A DNA stretch of 64,000 bases from positions 248,001-312,000 of the forward strand of contig CANTFK010000771.1 in NCBI GenBank assembly GCA_947646735.1. The letters run 5' to 3'. Of this stretch, positions 10,450-22,200 are shown one piece after another. Under the pieces are notes generated by a model. It was not told where the DNA came from. It saw only the letters and a program-made list of their open reading frames with translations, and searched no databases. The DNA is from Peronospora farinosa (lineage: Eukaryota; Oomycota; Peronosporomycetes; Peronosporales; Peronosporaceae). The translations under genes were made by a program, and so were the position numbers. The number at the start of each line of letters is the position of its first letter. The first letter of the stretch is position 1.

Positions 10450-11373
10450 CTATACTGGGGACCATGTTGCTGCTGCTTTTTGACCGCTTGACGTCAGGTG
10501 TTGGGATGGGCCTTGATTCGCCCCTGGGTGGCCGGCGGCTCCGTACATGTGAGGATCCACCGTGATATCTTGAAGCGTCATCTGGCTGTTCTTGGACCGT
10601 GTTTGTGTGGGTGTCATCAGAGGTGGGTGTTCCTTTGCTGGCGTGGTACCAACTAGGATCGACAGACGCTTGTGTATATGCTCTAACGTTGTTGTGATTC
10701 TGTCGAATCCCAGGGAAAGCAGGTCGTCCGGGTCGAACCGCCCTGCGACCATTTTCGCTTCACGAAGAAGGGTGACCAGCGCAGTGATCGCGTCCTTGAC
10801 GATTTGCAGTCGTGGTAGGGTCGACACCGGCCCAGTGAGCTGACCCAGCTGCCGGATCTCCAGGATCTTCGCGACGGGGTCGCTCTCCAGGAACGCGTTC
10901 AGCTTGCGTTGGTGGTAGGCCCTCGTGACGTCAGCGTCTGACCGTGATGCCAGTCCTGACTTCTCGGGGCCTATCGACTTGGTGTTTCCGGGCACCTTCA
11001 TCCGGAACTTTGTCGGCTTGGATTGCGCGATCTTTGTTTTTTGTTTGTTTGGGGACCTTAGCCTCTCGGTTTTCACCGTCGGCTGATGGTCCTCTGGATC
11101 ATGATAGGCGTCATGACCCAAGGTGTCCTCAACGAGAACATAGGGAGGGTATTTAGGTTTTTCTTCAATGAATTCAACCTCGACCATGTTGACCGGGCCC
11201 CTCCCAAGGCCCGGTCGGTCCTTCGATCCTTTGTTTGTTTCTTCTTGAGTCACTGGCGATCGGTCTTCCGGTGACTCTTCGGTCTTGTGCTCCTTCTTGA
11301 CATGAACATCTTTATCGTCCTGGGACTCGCGGTGAAATCCCGCGTCTTCAGAAGATCCGGGCACGCGCACCAT
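10450..11373 (-). CDS. Gag-like protein of the tandem element (copy 2)
   Basis: Same 307-codon frame as copy 1, 2,095 bp further on. The only amino-acid change I see is Arg to Lys in the SRPTKF/SKPTKF segment. Its frame also runs on upstream through the adjoining LTR; a 1-bp deletion there lengthens this read-through compared with copy 1, which again shows that the upstream part is not translated protein. Function is presumed structural (capsid-like), with low certainty. Confidence 0.55.
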   Translation of the reverse strand: MVRVPGSSEDAGFHRESQDDKDVHVKKEHKTEESPEDRSPVTQEETNKGSKDRPGLGRGPVNMVEVEFIEEKPKYPPYVLVEDTLGHDAYHDPEDHQPTVKTERLRSPNKQKTKIAQSKPTKFRMKVPGNTKSIGPEKSGLASRSDADVTRAYHQRKLNAFLESDPVAKILEIRQLGQLTGPVSTLPRLQIVKDAITALVTLLREAKMVAGRFDPDDLLSLGFDRITTTLEHIHKRLSILVGTTPAKEHPPLMTPTQTRSKNSQMTLQDITVDPHMYGAAGHPGANQGPSQHLTSSGQKAAATWSPV

Positions 11374-12597
11374 TGTGGTGGAGTGGGTTCTCACACAATT
11401 GTATGATGATAACCCAATCCACTCACTGTGCTGGACTTTCGACTGTCGGAGGGGGTACCCAGATGCCGCGTATGGACCTTCTTCTCTCCTTGTGTACTGT
11501 ACCCGTCGGCTGGCGGGTTGCACTCTTCGGAGGACTTGGTGAAGATGTAGACGTCTGCCTTGAGGGAGGTAGACCTGGGGGGCCTCGAGTGGATATGCTT
11601 CACTCGGTAGGCCGGTAGGTGGCCACTCGATCGACCTTGTCGAGAGTGGACTTAGAGCCAAATTCTTCAGGGAGCTTATCCCTGGCCTTTTTCTTCTTGT
11701 TTCAGGGGTATCAACCACCTGACCTTTACTTTTCTCCCGGACCGTGAGGTGAGGGAGACCGCTTCCGATAGCGGGTCTTGGGGGGTGTTGCTACTCGAAC
11801 GAGCTCACAGGCCAAATATATCCTGGAGATCTATTCGCACTTGAACTTTGCTACACAACTGTATTCGACGGGGGTCAAAATATATCCCAACCGGAACAGT
11901 GAGTAACTTAAAGCAAGTTTTACTGGGGTGACGGAGTCGTGCCACGTAAATCAAAAATTGAGTAGTTTATACTATAGTCCTATCCTTTTAACTCCTTTAC
12001 TCTATCCTTGCCTGAAGCTCTGATTCCTTGCGTCGAATGGTCTGATTTTTGCGTTTACTGGTCAGGAGTGGCTAAACCCCGAGGGGCCGAGGTCGACCAA
12101 TGAGGGACCCAGGTCTACCAGCGAGGGACTGGGTAGACTAATGAGGGACCCAGGTCTACCAACGAGGGACCGGGTCGACCGATGAGGGACCGGGTCGGAC
12201 CGACGAGGGACCCAGGTCTACCGATGAGGGACCGGGTCGACCAATGAGGGACCGGGCGACCGATGAGGGACCAAGGTCGACCGATGAGGGACCGGGTCTA
12301 TTGATGAGGGACCGAGGTCGACCAATGATGGACCAGGGCGACCGATGAGGGACCAAGGTCGACCGATGAGGGCCATGGTCGACTCCCTTCGGCACCGGTT
12401 AAACAGTACCCTGGTATTGACCTCTCTTTTGTTTGTATTTCACATTCTCAGCCAACGGTCGCTTCACTCCGAGGTTCCCTTTATCTCCGGTCCCTTCTCT
12501 CTGGTGCGTGGTCCCTTCTCCCTAGTCCACGGCCCCTTGTCCCTTCAATCCAACTGGTCCCTGGGTTCTTCACAATTTAGGAAAGCACTTCACCACA

Positions 12598-15500
12598 TCG
12601 GCAAGTCCCCGATGGAAAAGATCTACAATCTGATTCGCCAGTGGTACAACCCGAACAAACACGCGGGGCAGCTGCCCGAGGCGGCGGAGAAGATGTTAAA
12701 TTAGGACGCTCGCCAGGTTTGAATCTGGTACGAGCCGAGCGTTCTAATTGTTGCATTTATGCATTTGTGGAGAAACACCCCATGGAGAAGGTCAATAAGT
12801 TGGATGAATTGATTGGAAATACATCGGGCTTTTGCATTAATTCTGTTTCTGCTGATGCATGTATACCTCACGTTTATCCCCGAGGAGAGACTATGATGAC
12901 ATTGGATTTATTGCCGGGAGAGTCAAGAGGATACTGGAAACACCATGCCCCAGGAAAGTGGTTTAAGCAAGCCAAGGCCTCTGGGAAAGTTAACAATATT
13001 CGTGCGAATCTGCTGTTTGATTCTGGGGCCGAGATATCTATTTTGGATATCGCCTTTGCTCGTAAGGCAGACTGTCAGATTAACACAAGCGAGAAACAAG
13101 AGTGCGTGGGCATTGGAGAAGCAGTTTACACCACGGAAGGGCGAGCGAAGATCAAGATAACACTGAATGGTGTATTAGTATATTTCTTTAATGTGTGGGT
13201 CGGGTCCATGGCCGGTCAGGATATACTACTAGGGATGGACTTTATGGTGCCAGCTGGAATTCGTTTGGACATGGCGGATGGAACTTTTTGTTTGCCAGAT
13301 TGAAGTCCGAATCTAGCTGACAGGTCACAAGACCTTGTATAGTGGCCATATTTCTGAGGTAAAATTGGGCCAGTACGTGAATTTGCCGGCAACAAAATAT
13401 GCCGAGGTTCCGCTGACGAGGTTTACGTCGGACCAGTGGAAATTATGGATGACCCGTGGAGACAGATGGGTAACTACGATGATCCAAGGACATGGACATC
13501 GCCAATTCTAGAGGGTCACCAATGTGAGTGACAAGGACCTGATCCTACACGAGGATATCAAGCTGGAGCATCTGGCGGCTAAGGACCGGGTTCCCCGGGA
13601 CCAAGGATTCGTGTCAGTTGGTTCTAGGAGGTACACTGAATGGAAAAATTTAGCCTTCCAAGCAACCACCGACGAGGAAGATGCAGAAACCACTCAAGAA
13701 GAAGTGTACCAAGGTCCGATGGTCGAGAAACCTCAGTACACGACTCCACAGAAGATGTTGCTACGGACGGGGACTTAAGTGCCAGTGGTTAACGTGGTGC
13801 ACGAGTCTGTTATGAGGGACCCTGAGTCATTACCATCTGATCAGGAATCTGGAGGGGAGGCCCTCGATGGAGGTCAACCAGCTGGGGCTAGCGTGGGCAC
13901 GGAAGTCTCATCTAAGGATAGGACAGATATGGAGAGGGTCCACCTAGAGGGGGGTCCACCGGTCATCAAGGCTGAAGTAGATACTCCCGATGACCAAGTC
14001 TGTGTTCACGAGAGTGGAGATTTATGTGCCGAAGATATCGACAAAAATTGGTCTGTTATTCCTGAGGTCACCCCATCCACGAACGAAGTTATGTTGGAAG
14101 ACATCCAGATCCCAGACCCCGGTGATACCCCAAAGGAGGAGGTAGACCGCCTCCGCCAGATTATATGGAGAAAACGACATTTGCTGATGGGAAAAGGTAA
14201 CGCATTACCCCCGGAGGCTCGAGGAGCAGTGTGCGACATTGATGTTGGGAACGCACGGCCAATAGACCAAAGGGTACGGAAGGTGGCCCCTCAATTTAGG
14301 GAGAAGTTGGCAGACCTGATTAGAGGCCTCTTGTCCTCCAAGATAATCCAGCATTCCACCTCCCCATGGGCGAGTCCAATTGTAATTATTGTTAAGAAGA
14401 ATGGGGTGGATATAAGGCTGTGCATTGACTACCGGATGGTGAATGACTTAACGCGGCTTATGGTGTACCCTATGCCTCTCGTGAATGAGCTGCTGGAAGA
14501 CCTAGATAAGGTATTGTGGTACTACTCACTGGATATGGCTAGCGGTTTTTGGGTGGTCAGCATGACTGAACGAGCTCGTTTAATCTCGGCGTTTGTAACT
14601 CCGCTCGGATTGTTTGAGTGGAGACGAATGCCGTTTGGACTGAAGAATGCACCACAGATCTATCAGAGACTGTTGGATAACGCTATATATGGATTCCTAA
14701 CGATTTCCTCGAAGTCCAACACTGAGAAACAGGTTGACCTGTTCGAAATAGGTCAACCTGAAGCGGACCCCGAGGAGTCCATAATAGGACGCCGGTCTTA
14801 TTTCGATGATATTTTGGTAACCTCTGGATCATGGGATGACCTATGCTTAAAAGTGGAAAAACTATTGGAGGTTTGTGATAAGTGGAATTTATCGATCAGC
14901 GCGGTCAAAAGTTTATGGGGATGTAAAAAAGTTAATTATATTGGGCATAGAGTATGCGCGGAATGATTGAAGGACCACCCTAAGGATCTTCAGTCATTGG
15001 TGGACTTACCGCTGCCCAACACCCTAAAAGCCATGCAGTCGTTTCTTGATAGTATCTATTACTATAGCCGATTCCTAGAAGACTACGTGATTTATGCGTC
15101 CATATTATACGAGCTAAGAGAAGTGGATTATCACGTATTACGACGCCGGATGAGTAGGACTGAGGACACCCAGAGGAGTGACCAGGAGGAAGACCGATGG
15201 ACTCGGGTCCAGGTGGCCTTTGAGATATTGAAGAATAAGATCGCCACCGCCTTAATCCTCCGCCATTTTGATTATGCCCGAGAGTCGGTCATCATCGTTT
15301 ATGCCAGTGAGTAAGCCATCTCGGCATCCCTGGTGCAGGGGTATATGCCGGTAACTTTCACGAATCGGACTTTAAAGTCAAACGAGATCAACTATGGGCT
15401 AGTGAACAAAGAAGTGTTGGCGCTATTGCGGATACTAGACCTTTGTTACACGTCGCTGGTCACCCGAATTATCAAGGTCTTGACCCGACACTCAACACTG

Positions 15501-16401
15501 GCGTGGTTGGTCCGGACACCAGGTCTACAAGGTCGCCTTGGAAATTGGGCTGCGCTCCTGTTCCAATGGATGTTAGAAGTGGTCAAGTGTAAGCGCGGCG
15601 AAGATGAAATACTGGGGACATTAGCGTCAAGCATTACGCCTCGCGAAAATGTGGACTCAATTCTATCTTCAATCGCCCCCAAGAAACATCCGCGCCAGCT
15701 ATCACGGTGGTTCCCATTACTGTCGAACCCGAGGAGGTCTTGTACGTGGTCACTTTATGATGGGTCTGCACGAGTTAGACACGGAGGCGGAGCCTGCAGT
15801 GCTATCGTATGTCAACTCCCAGGGTGGACCGTGATTGCAGCAGCATCAAGACATTTAATAGAGGCAACGGTAAACGAAGCAGAGTATGAAGGCCTATTGT
15901 TATGTTTTAGCCAACTGGAGAAATTGGATCGTAGACGTCTGGTGGTATGCGGTGATTCCAATCTGGTAATCCGTCAGATGCGAGGGGAAATCGAATGCAA
16001 GGCACCCGGTCTCACGGTACGAAGGATGAAGGCCCTGGAGTTGCTTCTTTCCTGGCAAGCCCATGAGTTTCTACACATGAAGCGTGAATGGAACCAGAGT
16101 GCGGACCGTCTCGCTAACGCGGCCCTGCAACAGCAATAAGGTGTCGATAAATACCTGAGGAAGAGTGGAAAGACCTCGAAGAGATTAATTGTCTGCCTGA
16201 AGTCTTGGTACCCAAGAATCCCAGCCCAGCAATGCGAATTACGGCTGTCACGAGGTCTCGGGTCCGGTCCAGGATGCCGACAGTGGTTGTGCAAGAAGAG
16301 GTGGCGCAACGGATACGGATTGAGAGAATTTCGGCTGCCCAAGATGAAGAAATGTGGATACGCGATTTTAAGATCTACTTACGGGGTGAGTGGAGCAGTT
16401 T
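12598..16401 (+). pseudogene. Decayed Ty3/Gypsy polyprotein (protease, RT, two RNase H-like parts), no integrase
   Basis: Order on the plus strand: a gag-end peptide (MEKIYNLIRQWYNPNKHAG, 12613-12704); an aspartic protease (12784-13303) with LLFDSGAE and ILLGMDFM motifs; reverse transcriptase (about 14100-14970) with RLCIDYRMVND, MPFGLKNAP and the FDDI catalytic motif near 14802-14813; a thumb/RNase H connection (14967-15600, ending TLAWLV); and a second, cellular-type RNase H (about 15735-16139) with DGSA, NEAEY and CGDSNLVI motifs. In-frame stops lie at about 13303, 13776, 14964 and 15313, and frames shift in places. The sequence stops at ...DEEMWIRDFKIYLRGEW, where an integrase should begin, because the chromovirus LTR starts at 16402. 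It is dead and truncated at both ends. Confidence 0.85.
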
Positions 16402-16744
16402 TGTAATGGGCTACATTACACACATAGTATTAACACAAATAAACAATTACATATGTAGGCAGGTGCTGGGCCCGAATAGCGGGTATAGCGTGACAATTTA
16501 TTATTGGTTTATTATTGGGCCTAAAGTCCCCAATATGGACCAATGATAAATCAACCTGATTTTGTGTGGTTCCCGAAAGGCGGGAACACTGTCGTATTTA
16601 TTACGACTAAAATCTTCGTAATTAGTACGAATTAAAACCAAAAATAAAAATCAGAGTTAAATTTACTTGATACCTAATACTTGGGCTTGAGTCTTCCTCG
16701 AGCGCGCGTATAAGCTAGTGACGGTACGTTCTAGCCCCGTTACA
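16402..16744 (+). repeat. 5' LTR of the chromovirus
   Basis: TGTAATGGGCTACATTACA... to ...CTAGCCCCGTTACA. The first 19 bp form a perfect inverted repeat (TGTAATG / CATTACA around GGCTA). Internal short inverted repeats (TTCCCGAAAGGCGGGAA; TATTTATTACGACTAAAATCTTCG) are conserved in both LTRs. Confidence 0.9.
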
Positions 16745-16770
16745 CCTGGTAGCACTTTGTAGTCCTTCCT

Positions 16771-17820
16771 ATGCCCGAGTTTGGGATGAGCGAATCGTCG
16801 TACTTTGACGCTCCAGATTTATTTCTGGAGCACGCGACCTTCCCCCATCTTACTGGTGTTGAGTGGGATGCCCTTAATCGCCTCGCGGCGATATCGGGAG
16901 AGGCATTCGTCGCGTCGCTGATGAGATCAGCGACCCCTGACGCGCAACGTCTCGCCATACATGAGTTTATGGCACGCAAGCTCGCCGAATCCAACCGGCG
17001 AGGCTTAACTCCCTCGCGCCCTTCACGTAATGAGGCCGTGAAGATGGAAAACTCCTCCTACTCGGGAGAAGGTAAGGACCGGTTGTCGCTGAATCGGTGG
17101 TTCCGAGAAGTTGATATCGCCATCGCCTCGAGACTTCTTGAGGCTCCACAGGCAAAGGTCAACTTTCTTCGTTCCCGCCTCACCGGGAAGGCCAAGGAGT
17201 GGGCCCTTGGTAATCTCGTTGTGGACGAGCACGCATTCCCCACCTTGGATACCATCCAGGACGATCTTCGTCTTGATTTTGAGCCACCACAAGAGGAGAA
17301 ACTGGTGCGATCAAGATTCCTGTCGATGCGACAGGGTAAAATGGAGATGCGCGACTACGTACAGATGGCTAGGCATCTGGCGTCGTGTATTATCACGCAC
17401 CCAATGGACATGTACACGCAGGTGAATGTCTTTGTGGATGGTATGCGTGAGGGGCAGACCCGCTTATCGCTGGAGCGCGCCGAGCCTGCCACATTGGAGG
17501 AGGCATTTGCCATCGCACTCCGTGAAGACTTTAGGGTCACAAAGGCATATGCCAAACCCTCGGTCGTCACCGTCCCCCGGCCTTCTGGTCCAGAACCTAT
17601 GGAGATCGACGTTATTGAGTCGTCGGGTGACCGGCGACGTGTCTTTCATCATAAAGGTGACGCTCGCACCGGGCGTCAAATGGTTTGCTTTCGTTGTCGC
17701 AAGCCAGGACATCGCGCGGCTGAGTGCCGTGCGCCAGCGCCGATAACGGTGCAAGTAGTGGATGCCCATCATGAGGGTGTTGTGCCGGCCGCACGTCCAA
17801 AAAACGATCGGGACCAGTAG
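16771..17820 (+). CDS. Chromovirus Gag with CCHC zinc knuckle
   Basis: 349 residues, uninterrupted. The central capsid-type retrotransposon gag domain (about residues 95-225) contains [18 protein letters not shown] and a downstream helix bundle. The C-terminus carries [14 protein letters not shown] (about residues 316-329), a CX2CX4HX4C nucleic-acid-binding knuckle. It starts 26 bp after the 5' LTR, so the leader is short. Only this frame of the element is intact. It ends in TAG and the protease continues in another frame about 45 bp later, which could reflect frameshifting in life or simply decay. Confidence 0.85.
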   Translation: MPEFGMSESSYFDAPDLFLEHATFPHLTGVEWDALNRLAAISGEAFVASLMRSATPDAQRLAIHEFMARKLAESNRRGLTPSRPSRNEAVKMENSSYSGEGKDRLSLNRWFREVDIAIASRLLEAPQAKVNFLRSRLTGKAKEWALGNLVVDEHAFPTLDTIQDDLRLDFEPPQEEKLVRSRFLSMRQGKMEMRDYVQMARHLASCIITHPMDMYTQVNVFVDGMREGQTRLSLERAEPATLEEAFAIALREDFRVTKAYAKPSVVTVPRPSGPEPMEIDVIESSGDRRRVFHHKGDARTGRQMVCFRCRKPGHRAAECRAPAPITVQVVDAHHEGVVPAARPKNDRDQ

Positions 17821-17864
17821 GTGCAGGGCGCCCTACTGGTTGGAACGGAGGTCCGGGTCCCCCG

Positions 17865-18326
17865 GTGGCAGCTCAACTTTCCAGTCCTCCTGCGCTACGC
17901 GCACGGTTAAATGCCACCACTACGAGTGGTGATTTACGTTTGATTATTGTCAGTTTACATGTCGCCGGCGTCCGGCGACCTCTGCGAGCACTCCTGGACT
18001 CAGAAGCAACAAATAATTTCTTTCGTGAATCTTGTTTGTCGATGCTGCCTCCCAGCATTCAGGTCCGTGAGGGACCTGGCCAAGTCGTCGTCAAGTTGGC
18101 TGACGGGAAATTACACCGCGTATCGCGGAGCGAAGTGTCGTTGCCGTACACGTTTGATGGCTTTCGCAGTAATGATGATTTCTTGGTGATCGCGATGAAT
18201 TTTGCATTCGATTGCATACTGGGCATGCCATGGTTGGCACGTTATAAGCCCCAGATCGACTGGTTAGCCAGATCAGTGAGACGTCGACGCAAGTTCGATG
18301 TCAGTGAAGTGTTTACCCATCTCTAG
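17865..18326 (+). pseudogene. Chromovirus retropepsin-like protease, altered active site
   Basis: A retropepsin fold with a RALLDSEATNNFF segment where active elements normally have D(S/T)GA, followed by the second conserved CILGMPWL motif. The Gly-to-Glu change at the catalytic loop would be expected to inactivate a retropepsin. It is separated from Gag by a stop and frame change and stopped by TAG at 18324. Confidence 0.7.
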
Positions 18327-18359
18327 GTATCTCCAAGTGAATGGCCGAACGTCACAGTC

Positions 18360-18960
18360 GTGGATCGTGATTCCACGACTTTGGCGGTGCACAGAGCGAG
18401 CGATGGCCCTCTCTGCACTGCTTGTGCTTTTCTTCGAGACACAAGTGACAGTGACTCCTCGCTACAGAGCGAAGAGGACGACGAGGACGACGCGGTCGAA
18501 CAGGGGTCCCCGCGCGTCATTAATGCGGTTGAACAAGAGTTCCCGCACGTGAATGCAGTGGTGAACCGGGGTTCCCATCTGCACCTATTGTGGTCGAGCA
18601 GGGGCTCCCACAAGGGCATTGTGACGACGAGCAAGAGCTCGCCAACGAGTGTGACGTGGACGTACAGGAGTCCCCACGCGAGAGCATGACGGTCGAATCG
18701 GGGTTTCCATCATCACCCACTGTGGTCGAACCGAGGTTCCCACATGGGCATACTGTGGTTGAGCAGGGGCTCCCACACGGGTTTACGGCGGCCGAGAAGG
18801 AGCTCCCCCATCAAGTGTCGACGGTCGAGTTTGGGGTACTCCCGTCCAGTGTTTCCGGCATCTTGGATGAAAACCAGTGCCTAGAGGGGGTGATGGTTTA
18901 TCACCTGACTGCGGTTCGCCAGCTTCGAGTAGTGACTCGAAGCACGATGGGGACAACAGC
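18360..18960 (+). repeat. Tandem V(V/E)EQG-P-HG peptide-coding repeats in the protease-RT linker
   Basis: Imperfect units of about 30-36 bp encode variants of [10 protein letters not shown] / [10 protein letters not shown] / AEKELPHQ in shifting frames (about 18490-18830), after an acidic DSDSSLQSEEDDEDD segment. The nucleotide phrase GGTCGA-C-GGGTTCCCA recurs many times. The linker is much longer than is usual between protease and RT in Ty3/Gypsy elements. Frames change within the repeat block, so replication slippage may have caused the breaks. Confidence 0.6.
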
Positions 18961-19222
18961 ACCGAGAATTTAGCGTTGGAATGTGTCCACGCTATCGTGT
19001 ACGTGGAAGGGAGTCCACAAAGGCGCCAATATATCGAGGTCGAGAGTCCTCCTCGTCATGCGTCTTCCATTACAAGCCTTCCAGGGCTTTCCTGGAAGCA
19101 TTTCCTACGTGACCTTAAGGGAGGCACTGTGGAACAAGTGTGTCTAATCACCAACGAGGTGGTTACCGTGGCAAACGAGGAGCATATGGCGCGTCCTCGA
19201 AGCGCTGAGCCGAAATCAGCGC

Positions 19223-20938
19223 GTGAAGAAAGGTTTGCATCACAGTCATGGGAGGCTCTGCGAGAGTCTGGCAACCCTGTCTACGACATTGCTCGTGAGT
19301 ATGCAGACGTGTTCCCGGACAAGATCCCGGCCTGAACTTCCTGCGGACCGTGGTGTTCGGCACGAGATTGATCTCGTGCCAGGGTCGAAGTATTGTGTGA
19401 CACGGCAGTGGTCGTTGCCTCAAGATCAAGTCGAAGCTATTGACGCATTCTTCGAAGGCTGCCGCAAAGCGGGTCATGTGCGTGAAATAATCTCACCACA
19501 TTCGAGTCCAACCTTCTGCGTGAAGAAGGCTACGGGAGGCTGGCGGATAGTGCATGCGTTCAATAAGTTGAATGATGCCACTATTCCTGCGCAAACGCCA
19601 ATTCCCAGGAAGGACATGGTGCTGAATTTCATGTCAGGAAGTGTCATCTTCAGTGCCATCGACTTGACCGATGGCTTTTACCAGATTTTGATGCGCCCGA
19701 GCGATATCCCACTCACCGCGGTGAGCACCCCGAGTGGCATGTTATGGGAGTGGCTGGTAATGCCACAAGGGTTGAAGAACGCTCCGGCCACTTTCAATCG
19801 CATGGTGTCTCAAGTGTTGAGACCTCTTCGGAACTTTGCCCGAAGTTGTTTTGACGATATCTTCGTCCATAGTCGCGCCGAGGGCAACCTCAACGATGTC
19901 CAAGTTCACCTTCAACACCTGAAGCAAGTGTTTCAAGTTATGCGGGACAACAAATTGTATGCGAATCTCAAAAAGTGTGTCTTTTGTGCACCGGAGATTC
20001 CGGTGTTAGGTTGCTATGTGAATAAATCGGGAGTTCGAGCTGATCCAGAGAAGGTGTCGTCCATCTGTTCTTGGCCCACGCCCAAGAACCCTACGGAGTT
20101 GCGCCAGTGGCTCGGCTTGGCTAATTATTTGCACAAGTATACGAAGGATTATGCTGGTTCTATCCAGCCTTTGTCGTCACTCTTGAAGAAAGACGCCACG
20201 TGGTTGTGGCGTCCCGAGAACCAAGCAGCCTTCGAAGCAGTAAAGAAGAGCCTAGCGTCAGCGCCAGTCCTGGTCCTACCAGACGACTCCAAGCCGTTCC
20301 ACGTGGTTTGCGACGCCTGTGACTTTGCAATTGGTTGTGCCATCATGCAATTTAATGATGAGGGCCATGAACGAGTCGTGAGCTATCAGTCGCGACAGAT
20401 GAAGCCAGCTGAGAAGAACTATCCGGTTCGCGACAAGGAGTTATTAGCGATGCGCTATGCACTCATCAAGTTTCGCGTGCATCTCCTTGGTGAACGTACA
20501 TTTGCTTTGTACACCGATCATGCATCGCTGCGCACAGCGATGAAGAGCCCACACCTGTCCCAACGGATGGCACGATGGCTCTCATTCAACTCTGAGTACA
20601 ACTTCGTCGTGCATTACAAGCCAGGCAAGACTAATATTCTCGCTGACGCCTTGTCACGACGTCCCGACTACGATCCTCGGACTGCTCTGAGTCGTCAGGC
20701 TACTGATGACGAGGGCGATGATGACCGATGTGCAATGTGTGTATCGCTGAACTTAACTCGGGTTACACCCGAGCCGTGTTTATTCGATGAGATCGTCGCA
20801 GCGTACAAGGGTGACTCAGATTATGAGAATATCGAGTATCTGCGTGCTCCCAGCGATGCTGCACTGGGAGCATTATCCCGTACCAAGCGCGACCATATTC
20901 ATACGATACTGTTTAGACGGCGATTTGCTTCTGTATAG
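19223..20938 (+). pseudogene. Chromovirus reverse transcriptase and RNase H
   Basis: Long open frame carrying RT motifs (GGWRIVHAFNKLND, FSAIDLTDGFYQI, MPQGLKNAP, CFDDIFVHS with catalytic Asp pair near 19853-19858) and the Ty3-type RNase H (VVCDACDFAIGCAIMQ, DKELLAMRYAL, YTDHASLR, LADALSRRP). The motif reads CFDD where YVDD/YFDD is common. The frame lacks a natural start because it joins the upstream linker by frameshift. It ends at 20938, and the integrase continues in a different frame. Catalytic residues are otherwise present. Confidence 0.9.
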
Positions 20939-21779
20939 CATCGACCAATTTGATGCTCCTCGCACGGTGATTGCCAATGACATGGATTTGCTTGCAAGAA
21001 TCATCCACGAGTATCACGATGCTCCTGCTGGCGGCCATTTAGGCCGCGAAAAGACTTTCGCGGCTGTGTCTCGAGACTTCTTCTGGCCCCACATGTATAA
21101 GTGGGTACGCAACTGGATCCGAACGTGCGAAATATGCCAGCGTGTGAAGCCATCTCCATGGTCACAGGCTCCCTTGCGATCGTTGCCAATTGCAGCAGAG
21201 GCCTGGAGATCAGTTTTGATGGACTTTATCTTCGGGCTTGCGCCCGATAGCCAAGTTCGAACGGGCATCTTGGTCTTTGTTGATAGATTCAGCAAGATGA
21301 CACATCTCGTGCCTGTTCACGCTAAGGTCACCGCGGCAGAGACCGCGGAGCACTTCATCGACGCGGTGTTCCGTCATCATGGCCTTCCAGAAAACATTGT
21401 ATCGGACCTTGATCCGCGACTTACGTCCGCATGTTGGACATCACTTTTCGAGCTCCTCGGGACAAAACTGCTGATGTCGACTGCGACCCATTTGGAAACG
21501 GATGGGCAGACCGAGCGCGTGAACCGGGTCCTCGAAGATGTTCTTCGAAGCTATGATACGTCATTCACAAGTTGGAGTGCATTTTTACCACTCGCTGAGT
21601 TCGCACTCAACAACGCCGTACACGCGTCAACAGGGTTGACGCTATTTTTTGTGAATTCGGCTTGTCACCCTCGTGTTCCTTCTGTCCTGGCCGTGGGGCG
21701 ACCCACAACACCTAGTGGCTCCACTCTGGGGGGGATAAAGGTGATAAACAAGGATCGAGTGCAGCTCACGGTATTTTGA
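20787..21779 (+). pseudogene. Chromovirus integrase
   Basis: Contains the H-H-C-C zinc-binding N-domain (HEYHDAPAGGHLGREKTF ... CEIC), the catalytic core with Asp in LMDFIFG, Asp in SDLDPR and Glu in TDGQTERVNRVLED, and the typical FALNNAVHASTG segment. The true coding part starts around 20930; the earlier part of the frame overlaps RNase H. The frame ends early, and the C-terminal portion continues in other frames up to about 22330 (AYTLDVPSSLRL), showing frameshifts. Confidence 0.88.
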
Positions 21780-22200
21780 GCGCGAATGCAGTAACCCGAT
21801 CCAAGGCAAAGACGGTCTCCTTGACGCCATCAGACGTGGCGTCCCCATTAGCTCGATGGACTGCGCAGACATTGATTGACCCGTCTTCGGGTAAGCGTTC
21901 CCCTACTGCCAACTACGCGCCGATTGAGTCGGCGCGACCAATTGATGACATGGCCGTGTCGGAATTTATACTCCATATCGTCAAGCCATCACCCGGTTTG
22001 TACGCGACGCACTACAATCTGCTGATAGACCAACAGAACGAGAACGCTGACAAACATGGAAGAAAGTACATGAGCAAGTTTGAGAAAGGTGACCGTGTAT
22101 TACTATCTGACGGAAGGTTTGAGAGATTCAGCGGTCACTAACCTGGGCGCGAGTAAACTCGCGCCACGCTTCATCGGTCCATTCAAGGTTCTGAAGGCAA

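Larger units (their letters stand above)
7184..12597 (-). mobile_element. Tandem array LTR-gag-LTR-gag-LTR, period 2,095 bp
   Basis: Two full units (7184-9278 and 9279-11373) and a third partial unit (from 11374) are nearly identical. I see only scattered single-base changes, e.g. near 7635/9730 and 11412, a C/T difference in the gag-like part, and a 1-bp deletion near 11671. Each unit starts TGTGGTGGAGTGGG, the LTR terminus also seen on the solo LTR at 26759. The element reads on the minus strand: after the LTR's inner edge comes a possible primer-binding site (TGGTGCGCGTGCCC), then a gag-like frame. The third copy tracks the others to about 12285, then diverges and seems to end ...CACCACA at 12597. 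Such arrays arise by unequal recombination between LTRs, or by assembly error. No pol is present, so the unit is non-autonomous. Confidence 0.8.
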
